Below, piece by piece: positions 20,601-27,980 of a stretch of 64,000 nt of DNA (its first letter is position 1; each line of letters opens with the position of its first letter). This DNA is from Agarophyton chilense. Its lineage: Eukaryota; Rhodophyta; Florideophyceae; Gracilariales; Gracilariaceae. The notes beneath the pieces are model-generated. The model was given only the letters and a program-made list of their open reading frames with translations, was not told the DNA's origin and did not search any database. The position numbers and the translations under genes are program-made. The stretch covers positions 434,001 through 498,000 of the forward strand of contig JARGXX010000105.1 of assembly GCA_030374765.1 (NCBI GenBank). The letters are read 5' to 3'.

Positions 20601-21566
20601 AAGGAGCTCGGGAGCACAGCCGCGCGCCGAGTGGGGCGACGTACGCGTGTGGCGGTGCAAAGCTGCGCAACGGTGCGGGCCCAGTCGGTGGTGCGGTGGG
20701 GGGGGCGCGCGCGCCGCCCGATGCCATAGCGACTCGGCTGCCGCAGCGGCCGCGGCCAGGTGACGTGTTGCGGGGCCGCTCGTTACGACGCGCGCGGCGA
20801 CGGCGTCAGCCAGACGACGGCGTGGCACAGCCAAAAGCCATTTGGCATCAGCTGCGCATCGCCACCATCACTGCGGCGTGGTCGCGCTCGCGCTCGTCGG
20901 CGTCTGCCCCTTGTGCGTGTCGAACAACCGATCTTCGCTAATGTTCCTTCGATTCGATCGCGCGGCGTTATCTAAGCCCCTCCACTGCCGGCTTCCGCGC
21001 AGTCCAACCATGGCTCTAAGCCGACGCTTCCTTTGCCCCGGTGCGCATCGCCGCCAGCCGCGCGTCAAAGACTTTCAGTCGCGGTCCAGCGCAATATAGG
21101 CTTTCTCTCAGCCCTCCCCCCCATGCTGCCGCTGTGCCCGTCGGCGAGTTGCTGTTGCACATAACTTCCGCGTTCAAGTGCTCCCCTCTTGAGCTGACCA
21201 GTTCTTGTCCGACGCTCGCTCGCTGCAGCCCCTTGTGCATCGCTCTGGTACAAGGCCGCGTGCCAACCCCATCGCGCCCTACCCCCTCCTGCCCATTAGC
21301 TGGTGAGCACTTTTACAACCAACGCCACCTCACTTCCCGAGCAATCGAAAATTCAAATCTGGCTTAACACTCACACTTGTCACATCCTGTACGTTTCTGC
21401 TTCGGTATTAAACGCAAATCGTTCTCCATCACGTCTCGCGTATATCTGTAAAAAAGTATACCGGGTGCAGCGCATGTGAACGTTGTTTTCCGGTGACGCA
21501 TTTGAACCAGTGGCGGCGTACGGCTTGCGCGTCGGCAATCTTCATCAGTGGGGAACAGAGAGTGCA
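17669..21566. other. Long region without a recognisable gene
   Basis: About 3.9 kb, the longest gene-free stretch of the window. From 17.7 to 20.3 kb the composition is moderately AT-rich and open frames are short (up to 120 codons at 19059-19421), with no family resemblance. From 20.4 to 21.3 kb it becomes very GC-rich and reads as the promoter and leader of the HA-repeat gene; the 178-codon frame at 20405-20941 is arginine/alanine/glycine-rich and looks compositional. A spliced or non-coding RNA gene could be hidden here; none could be demonstrated. Confidence 0.4.
20550..20612 (+). repeat. Purine-rich imperfect tandem repeat (AGGAGGGCAT-like units)
   Basis: Five to six imperfect copies of a 9-10 base unit, of the form ATAGGAGGGC / AAAGGAGGGC, in a G-rich strand. 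Runs of G2-G3 could support a G-quadruplex on the plus strand. It lies about 950 bases upstream of the HA-repeat gene. Confidence 0.6.
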
Positions 21567-22933
21567 ATGAACTCTTGTACCGAATCTCGGTCTTGTTCGG
21601 TGCGCACCAGCTCAACTTCGGCGTCATCGTCACTGAATCCGACGTGGGAGTCGCGCTACGAAGAGCTTCTGAGATGGCGCGCCGAACACGGCGATACGTG
21701 CGTTCCCAAGGCCGAAGGAGCGCTTGGTCGGTGGGTGGCTCGTCAGCGCGAGCTGAAGCGAACCGCAAGTAAGTTTGTTGTGTTTTGTTGTTGAAACGCA
21801 CATGCACACGATGAAACGCAATTGCTAACGGTTTGAGGGGGGTTTTTTTTTTGATTTTTGAATTTTAGAACTTGATCCTGTTCGAGAGCAAGCGCTCAAT
21901 GCCATCAACTTTGTGTGGAACACGGTGACGGCCATGTGGGAGGAACGGTTCCGCAAGCTTAGTGAGTGGCGGAAGCAACACGGCCACTGCGCCGTTCCCA
22001 TCGCACAAGGAGAGCTCGGCACGTGGGTGTCCAAGCAACGACAGCTACGCAAGCGCGGCAAGCTATCCAAGGAAAAAATCGATGCGCTGGACAGCCTCAA
22101 GTTCACGTGGAGCACGGCGGAGGCCGACTGGGAGGACAAGTTCAAGCGGCTGGTGGAGTGGACGCGCGAGCGTGGACACGCCAGCGTGCCGTTCAACGAG
22201 GGCGAGCTGGGCTGGTGGGTGAATACACAACGTCAATGCAAGCGCAAGGGAAAGCTGAGCGCGTCGCGGGAGACTCGGTTACAATCGCTAGGATTCGTGT
22301 GGAATCCTTCCAATTCGAGGTCGCGCGCGGCTGCGGCTGCGGCTGCGTCTGCGTCTGCTGCTGCTGCTGCGGCTGCGGCTGCGGCTGCGGCCGCGTCCAA
22401 TGCTGCGTCGGCCACGAGTAACACAGTGTGTTCGGCAGTGTCTTCTGCGGACACGACGCCCACGTGCACACCGGAGAAGGGCGACAAGAACATGAACATG
22501 CACGATGCATGTAGTTTAATGCTGTTTCCCAATGATTTTGCGTTCAACGCGCCGTACCTCAAGGAAGATATGGAGCTGTTTGGCGACAGTTGTTCGCCCA
22601 TTTCGACGGATCTGCTGCTGGCGGAGATGGCGTCGCCGCAAGTTGAGGGCGGCGCACACGACGCAATGGACAGTGGCTTGGGCACAGACGCGCTGATGTA
22701 CGCGCCGTGGGGCGCGCCAATTTTGGCGTCGACACTGTTTGGCGATGCGTCGAACGGGGGGGTGAACGTGGACACTCCGCCGCAAGCGGCGCTGAGCGGG
22801 ACGGGGTTGATGGACGCGGCAGCGTTCGGCATGGGCACCGTGATGGGGTGCGCGGCCGATGACCTGGAACAATTTTTCTCAAGGGATCAGGCTTGTTTGC
22901 TTGACCAATGTACGCTTGACTCACTAACATGCG

Positions 22934-23018
<85 letters not shown>

Positions 23019-23031
23019 ACAACAACTGTAA
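21567..23031 (+). CDS. Helicase-associated (HA) repeat protein without helicase, polyglutamine tail, two exons
   Basis: join(21567..21768, 21869..23031) gives 454 residues. The 100-nt intron has GTAAGT, a perfect TGCTAAC branch point and a T-rich run before TTTTAG, and splicing restores ...KRTAKLDPVREQALNA. Three helicase-associated domains follow each other (about 27-85, 90-155, 160-222), each with the pattern W-x(3)-F/Y-x(2)-L-x(2)-W-R-x(3)-G-H/D, then V-P and G-x-W-V/W-x(2)-Q-R. HA domains are predicted three-helix DNA-binding units found fused to bacterial helicases and, without helicase, in expanded families of diatoms and red algae; a role as DNA-binding regulator is inference. After them come an alanine run (about 235-265), an acidic/hydrophobic segment that could be an activation domain (about 285-425), and a His-Gln tail encoded by CAACAT/CAA repeats. 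The open frame before 21567 starts with a TTG, so the first ATG is used. Confidence 0.85.
22934..23028 (+). repeat. CAA/CAACAT triplet repeat encoding the Gln/His tail
   Basis: Nearly perfect repeat of a 12-base unit (CAACATCAACAA) about four to five times, ending in a run of pure CAA. It encodes alternating Gln-Gln-His and then poly-Gln at the C-terminus of the HA-repeat protein. Such tracts vary in length between strains by slippage. Confidence 0.95.
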
Positions 23032-23858
23032 TTGTGCTGACTACTGAAGATTGCCGACGAAGGCAACTTGGAAATAATAACTTTTAAAAACCGTAACTAT
23101 AGCAGAAAGATGACTGAGTGGGATGTAATTTGTAGGTATGGTTGGGTGGGTTGAGGGAGGTGGGTTGAGGGAAGGTGGGGACGATGGCAAGCGGAGAGAG
23201 GAGGAGTGTGTGCATGATAAGGCATGCAAGGCGACAAACAAGCGAGATAGCAAATGTGACAACACAACACTACCAAGTAAAAGGGGAGCGCACACGTGGC
23301 AGTGACACGTACATTAATTAATGTTTGTGATTGTTGGCGCTTGTGTGCAGGAGCATCACGCACTGCACTGAGGCTAATAAGCTAAGAGCGCGCGTGCCGT
23401 TTTCTACGCTGGCCACAGCAAGCAAACACGATGATGCACGTAGCGTGGCACAACGTTTTGGCGCGTGATGTGGCAAGTGTAAATCAGCGCCTTGACACAC
23501 AAGCGCAGGCGACACGTATGGCGAGCAAGCGCCCCTCCCCCGTCCAAGTCGCTAATAGTGACGCCCATGTGGCTAATAACGCACGCGCTGTAAACGTCAG
23601 CGCGAGCACTCGCGAGAGAGGCGCGTCATGTGCGCCGCCGCTGTTACATGCGTTGCAAAAGACAAAAAACAAACACACTCGCAATGAAATGACTATGGAT
23701 AGAGATAGTTAACGAGGGAGGAGGAGGGTAGCGGTGGGGGAGTACCAGCGCGTAAAGCAAGCAAGCAAGCAACACGAATATAAAAAAAAAAAAAGAAAGG
23801 CAAACGCCGCGCAACCAACACACAACAAAACGGAGCGAGAGCTTCACTGCACACGCGC
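23032..23858. other. Convergent intergenic region after the HA-repeat gene
   Basis: About 830 bases between facing stop codons. Contains G-rich runs (23130-23200) and a 13-base A run with G interruptions near 23780-23800. Nothing gene-like was recognised. Confidence 0.5.
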
Positions 23859-24497
23859 TCATCGCGTAGCGCCGGCGGTACAACGCGTTGCGACAGTGTC
23901 ATCACTACGCGTGCCGTCGTCATCGTAGTCGTCCTTGTCGTCGTCGTCGCGCACAACAACGCCCGTGCCAGCGCCGTCAATAGCAGCCACGGCGTCGGCC
24001 TCAGCAAGCTGATGCGCGATGCGCACGTGCGTGAGCAGATCGGCGCGACAAGCAAACGCGCGTTGACGTGAACAAAGCGCACAGCCAAACGGCGCATGAC
24101 TGGTGCATGTGGCCGCGTCACACGCCGTGTGCGCGGCCGCACGATGCGCCAGCAGGTCGTAGCGCTGCGCAAACGCAGCGGAGCAGCCGGTCAGTTCGCA
24201 TTTGAATGCGCGACGGCGCTGGTGAATGGTGCGCTGCAAGAGGGGAGCGATGCACAGACGCGCGGGTTCAAGGGGGGGGAGCGTCAGTGCGGTGTGGGGG
24301 GGGTATGACCGTATGCACGTACTTACCTCGTGTCTTAGTAGGTTGTGACGCAGCCCGAACACGGAAGGGCACTTGTCGCAACGAAACACGCCGCGTTTTC
24401 GCTTAACGTGCAGCTTTTGAATCTTTCCGGCACGCGCGTGCAGTTCGTTGATCTCTCGCGTGCGCAACGACTCTGCCGCCGCAAGCAGCACGTCCAT
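23859..24497 (-). CDS. C2H2 zinc-finger protein, three fingers, two exons
   Basis: complement(join(23859..24233, 24327..24497)) gives 181 residues. Removing a 93-nt intron (donor GTAAGT at 24326, acceptor CTTGCAG ending at 24234) joins ...LLRHE to RTIHQRRRAF and so completes finger 1, FRCDKC-x(12)-H-x(4)-H. Finger 2 is FKCELTGC-x(12)-H-x(4)-H and finger 3 is GCALC-x(14)-H-x(4)-H. An N-terminal helix (AAAESLRTREINELHARAGK) and basic KLHVKRKRG precede the fingers; the C-terminus is an Asp-rich acidic tail. A nuclear DNA- or RNA-binding role is likely; no orthologue was recognised. The intron is a multiple of three and contains no stop, so the unspliced mRNA also encodes a protein with finger 1 broken by 31 residues. 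The frame upstream of 24497 opens with TTG; the ATG at 24497 is preferred. Confidence 0.75.
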   Translation of the reverse strand: MDVLLAAAESLRTREINELHARAGKIQKLHVKRKRGVFRCDKCPSVFGLRHNLLRHEVSTCIRSYPPHTALTLPPLEPARLCIAPLLQRTIHQRRRAFKCELTGCSAAFAQRYDLLAHRAAAHTACDAATCTSHAPFGCALCSRQRAFACRADLLTHVRIAHQLAEADAVAAIDGAGTGVVVRDDDDKDDYDDDGTRSDDTVATRCTAGATR

Positions 24498-24853
24498 GAT
24501 GGCGGTGGTGGTGTGAAAGAAAGCGGGGGAGTGGGCGTGGATGGGCGTGGATGGGCGTGGGGAAGCGCGTGAACAAACAAAGCAACCCTCAACACGCGGC
24601 AAAGCACACGACTACGCGCAGTACGAGCGAAGCGCGCAGCGCTTAATACGCACGCGCCAGCGCGAGCGCGCGCGCGCGACGCCGCTCGCCGCCGCGGGTG
24701 AGCGCCAATGCCAAAAAGACACGCAGCTAGAGCGTCGTCTCACAAAGGCGCGTGCATAAATCTCATTTCTTATTTATTTTTCGCTTTTTGTTGTGTTGCT
24801 TGTGCATCGCGGCGCGCTGTAAGCTGTAGTGCACGAATTGTGCGCTTTGAATT
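24498..24853. other. Spacer between the zinc-finger gene and the SWIM-RING gene
   Basis: About 355 bases separating two minus-strand genes, with the G-rich repeat GGGCGTGGAT (24532-24562) and CGCG-rich DNA near 24650-24700. It serves as promoter of the zinc-finger gene and 3' UTR of the SWIM-RING gene. Confidence 0.5.
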
Positions 24854-25951
24854 TCAAACGCGGTGGTGCTGCGCGAGTGTGTCGCGTCGCGTGCGTCGCC
24901 CGCGTCTCGTCTTTTTTGATCTTGTTGTTGGCGCTTGGCGCTCGGCGACGCGTTTGCGTTTGGTCGCCGCCTTGCGCTTGGGCACCGCCATCTTGCGCTT
25001 GGGCACCGCCATCTTGCGCTTGGGCGCCGTCTTGCGCGTGGACGTCGACGGCGTCCACTCCACATCGCTGCCCTGTTCGCCGCCGCTTTCGCCCGCGTCG
25101 TCGTCACCCTCTTCCTCGTCGCTGCCGCTGCCGCTGCCGCTGCCGTCGCCGTCGCCGTCGCCGTCGCCGCGCGCGCGCGTCGTGCGCACAAAGGCGTCCG
25201 GCACCACAACGCTGACGTCAACCAGACGGCCGCGCACCAGCACGCCGCGTTTGCCGCGCGCGCCGCCGTCTCGCCCGTCGTGGCGCACCCACGCCGCGCG
25301 ACACAGCACGCAACGCACCTCATCACAAACGTTGGCGTAGCGCGCCATGCACGCCGCATGCACCGCGCGTCCGCACCCGTTCGAGCTCGAGCAAAACGCC
25401 AGTGCGTCCGGCAGTAGCGTTTCACAGCAGATGCCGCATTCTTCATCGTCGCTCACTTTGCGTCGCGCCGCGCCCGCCGCAAACGCCTCGGGTACCGCGC
25501 GCTGCACCGCAGCCCTTACGCCGGGTGGTGCCGTGCTTGTGGCTGGCGCGCACACGTGCCGCGCTATGCGTGAGGCTAGTTGTGTGAGTGCGGCGCGCCC
25601 GCGCGCGTCGTCACTCACCCATGTTGACGGTGCCTTGAGCACGCGCGTCACCACGAACATGATGTGCTTGCACACTGTCCTTCGCATGAGATGGTCCATG
25701 CAGTTGCAGCGTGCGGCTCGTTGAGTGTGTGCCGCGCTGCGGTGCGCGAACGATACCGTGTAGAGCTTGCCGGTCTGGCCCGTCACCAGGTAGCAAGCGC
25801 GCGCGCACTGCGAGGTGCTGCCGACTTCTTCTTGTCCTTCTTCTTTTTCGGCGTCGCTGTCATCGCCGCCGTCCACGCGCTGGATCAAGTACATGCGCTC
25901 GTTGAGCGCGCGGCTCAGCCGCGTGCTCTCTGTCTTGGGTCCGCCTTTCAT
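24854..25951 (-). CDS. SWIM zinc finger plus RING finger protein (ZSWIM2-like), probable E3 ubiquitin ligase
   Basis: Single-exon protein of 365 residues from the ATG at 25951. The N-terminus (TRLSRALNERMYLIQRV) is typical of the group. A SWIM domain uses Cys82-x-Cys84 ... Cys94-x-His96 (CNCMDHLMRRTVCKH) after YTVSF. A RING-like finger uses Cys172, Cys175, Cys187, Cys193, His198, Cys201, Cys214 and Cys217. SWIM-RING proteins such as animal ZSWIM2 and plant relatives act as ubiquitin ligases, the SWIM domain binding partners. The C-terminal third is low complexity: a Gly/Asp/Ser acidic run, then a basic region with three near-perfect PKRKMAV repeats encoded by a 21-base tandem repeat, resembling a nuclear localisation signal. 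The frame extends 18 codons further upstream from a TTG; the ATG is preferred. Codon use is extremely GC-rich, like the neighbouring zinc-finger gene. Confidence 0.82.
   Translation of the reverse strand: MKGGPKTESTRLSRALNERMYLIQRVDGGDDSDAEKEEGQEEVGSTSQCARACYLVTGQTGKLYTVSFAHRSAAHTQRAARCNCMDHLMRRTVCKHIMFVVTRVLKAPSTWVSDDARGRAALTQLASRIARHVCAPATSTAPPGVRAAVQRAVPEAFAAGAARRKVSDDEECGICCETLLPDALAFCSSSNGCGRAVHAACMARYANVCDEVRCVLCRAAWVRHDGRDGGARGKRGVLVRGRLVDVSVVVPDAFVRTTRARGDGDGDGDGSGSGSGSDEEEGDDDAGESGGEQGSDVEWTPSTSTRKTAPKRKMAVPKRKMAVPKRKAATKRKRVAERQAPTTRSKKTRRGRRTRRDTLAQHHRV
24963..25033 (-). repeat. 21-base tandem repeat inside the SWIM-RING gene
   Basis: Three near-identical copies of a 21-base unit containing TTGCGCTTGGGCACCGCCA on the plus strand, encoding PKRKMAV on the minus strand. 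The first two copies are identical and the third differs by few bases, suggesting recent duplication in register. Confidence 0.85.
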
Positions 25952-26135
25952 CAGCTGTCGCTGTCGCGTCTGCGTCTGTGCGCCGTCTGCGCGTCTTCCC
26001 GCCAACGGAGAGCGCCGCCCTGTTTAGTAGTGCTGTGCTGTGGTGTGTGTATGTGTGTGTGTGTGTGCACACGTGTCACACCGATTGCGCTTATGCGTCC
26101 TGCCGGAAGCACCCTTTTGCGGCCAAGCGCCCGCG

Positions 26136-26160
26136 CCCCCCCCCCCCCCCCCCCCCCCCC
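26136..26160 (+). repeat. Poly-C tract (25 C)
   Basis: Uninterrupted run of 25 cytosines (guanines on the minus strand), within the divergent promoter 160 bases before the ferredoxin-like ATG. It could form i-motif/G-quadruplex structures; length is prone to sequencing error. Confidence 0.9.
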
Positions 26161-26228
26161 ACCCAGCACCTCACGCCCGTGCGTCATCCCCATCGCCGCC
26201 CTCCCGCGCGATCCACAACGAGCATCGA

Positions 26229-26257
26229 CCCCCCCCCCCCCCCCCCCCCCCCCCCCC
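26229..26257 (+). repeat. Poly-C tract (29 C)
   Basis: Uninterrupted run of 29 cytosines, 63 bases before the ferredoxin-like ATG and probably inside its 5' UTR. Confidence 0.9.
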
Positions 26258-26319
26258 GCTCCCCGCTCCCGCGCACCTTTCCACACACACACTCCCCCTC
26301 CTCTCCACCTCTCCCCCCA

Positions 26320-27066
26320 ATGCGCACCGTCACCGCGGCCGCCTTCGCCGCCCCGCTTCCGCTGCCCGCGGCCGCCCCCGCCCGCCGCATCCGCCTCCCA
26401 CACCAGTGCGCCTCCCGCCCGCCCCCCCGCCGCGCCCTGCGCGCCGCCCCCGTCGCCGCAGCCGCCCCTGACCCGCCCCCGCCCCCGGAGTCCGCCGCCA
26501 CGAAGCCTCAGTCGCCCGAGTACACCCTCATGCCCGGCGAGATAGCCGTCCGCTTCATCAACACCCCGTCCGGCCAGCCCATCGTCGCCGCCGCCAAACC
26601 CGGCGACAACCTGCTCGCCGTCGGCGACTCCGTCGGCGTCCACATCCCCCGCGCCTGCCAGACCGGTCTGTGCGGCTCGTGCACCTGCGACGTTCTTGAC
26701 CCCTCTGCCCCCGACGGCCGCCAAACCGTGCGCGCCTGTCAGACGCGCGCCATTCCCTTCAACTCCTCCACTGAGCTTGTTGTCGATGTCGCTCGCATGA
26801 AAGTTGCCGCGCGCGCCAAAAATCCCATGGCCCGCTTTGAAAACCTCGACACGGAGTACGTGCCGCGCGCCCCGCCGAGGGCCCGCGGCTCTGCCACACG
26901 CCAGGTGCAATGTCGAGCCTGTGCGAGCAACGGCGACGTTCTGTGCGACGCTTGCGACGGCGCTGGCGAGGACGGCGGCTACATCTGTGCCCTTTGCGCG
27001 GGCACTGGCTCTCTTAGGTGCGGCGATTGTCAAGGTACGGGCGTCGTCACCGTTCGAAAGCGATAG
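26320..27066 (+). CDS. Plastid [2Fe-2S] ferredoxin-like protein fused to a DnaJ-type CxxCxGxG zinc domain
   Basis: Single-exon protein of 248 residues from the ATG at 26320. Residues 1-65 are alanine/proline/arginine-rich without acidic residues early (MRTVTAAAFAAPLPLPAAAP), a probable plastid transit peptide containing an N-terminal Phe. Residues about 70-165 form a plant-type ferredoxin domain with the cluster motif ACQTGLCGSCTCDV (C-x4-C-x2-C) and a fourth cysteine in RACQTRA. The C-terminal 50 residues carry four zinc-ribbon CxxC pairs in the style of DnaJ/BSD2 (CRAC, CDACDGAG, CALCAGTG, CGDCQGTG). The ferredoxin half suggests electron transfer or a structural role in the plastid; the zinc half is known elsewhere as a thiol/chaperone module. 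I do not know this exact fusion. The frame is open for 114 codons further upstream but only through the poly-C leader. Confidence 0.85.
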   Translation: MRTVTAAAFAAPLPLPAAAPARRIRLPHQCASRPPPRRALRAAPVAAAAPDPPPPPESAATKPQSPEYTLMPGEIAVRFINTPSGQPIVAAAKPGDNLLAVGDSVGVHIPRACQTGLCGSCTCDVLDPSAPDGRQTVRACQTRAIPFNSSTELVVDVARMKVAARAKNPMARFENLDTEYVPRAPPRARGSATRQVQCRACASNGDVLCDACDGAGEDGGYICALCAGTGSLRCGDCQGTGVVTVRKR

Positions 27067-27980
27067 GCCCAACGTCTTTCAATGCCTGTGTCTTTCCCAC
27101 GTCGCTCGTCTCGCTCAGACATTCCTGCAGCCCGTCAGCTTCCGAGTTAAAATCGCTGTCAATGCGCTGTGAGCTCGCTGCCGCAACGCCATCCGCTTCG
27201 AGCTGTGTTGCACTTTGAGCGTGTCCAACTGGTTTCTTTCAACGCGCCTCGCCGAGCGAGCGGGTGTGCTCTACTAGTGCACACAGTGTGCCGGTGGAAC
27301 ACCAAGCGTGGACGTGATCTGCAAGTGTGCATGGTCACTCGTCACATTTTCTGCACTTCTTCCAACAACCCGCAACCACGCTTGTGAGCATTCCCCCCGC
27401 ACCATCAAACAACGGTTTCTCACACTGAGAGTGCGCCTGTTGTCTTAGCTAGTCGAGCTAGTTTTTAGATCCTGCGCGTTCCCCAATGCCGTACGAAGGG
27501 TGCCTACGTGCGTTTTTAAAAAAAGCCAACAGTTTAAACAACTCTAATCATCAATCAGCTAGCTCTCTCTAGAGGATGCCTCGTATCGGGCTCTGTTTCA
27601 AAGACGCCCCTCTCTTAAACTCTACTGCCCTTTCTTGAGCGGGCTGCCATACTTCACCCCCAGCAACAGCTGACGCATAGAAAACGAAAACTAAAAAGTC
27701 AGAGAATATTGAACACGGCCACTGCTCTCATAACTGTGGTGGCAAAGCAGAACTGGAATTGAGCGGTTTTCGAAAAAGAAACAAAAGTAACTGCAAACGA
27801 TATGGTGTACACTGCTTGTGAAACAGCGGTTGACGTGGTTCGCCTGAAACGGCTCGCATTGATGCAGAGAAGACGCCAGTGGACAACTAAGTTCCACACG
27901 GCATCATGATGCTGTGATGATAAAGACCACAAAGAAAGCAGCCCAGGGATTGCAAAGAGGTTTCGTATCGGGTCGAAACT
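27067..27980. other. Convergent intergenic region between ferredoxin-like and ABC1 kinase genes
   Basis: About 910 bases between facing stop codons. Composition shifts from GC-rich to AT-rich near 27.4 kb. No gene was recognised. Confidence 0.5.

Larger units (their letters stand above)
25952..26319. promoter_or_regulatory. Divergent promoter region between the SWIM-RING and ferredoxin-like genes
   Basis: About 370 bases between outward-facing ATGs. It contains a GTGTGT run (26041-26071) and two very long cytosine tracts. The leader just before the ferredoxin ATG is almost pure C/T/A on the plus strand. Confidence 0.6.

Noticed and set aside
20405-20941. 178-codon frame upstream of the HA-repeat gene
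   Set aside because: Composed of Arg, Ala and Gly from the purine repeat and GC-rich DNA; no similarity and no splice link to the HA gene.
25951-27072. 373-codon minus-strand frame opposite the ferredoxin-like gene
   Set aside because: Gly/Ala-rich product of poly-G and GC-rich coding DNA; the plus strand encodes a clear ferredoxin motif.
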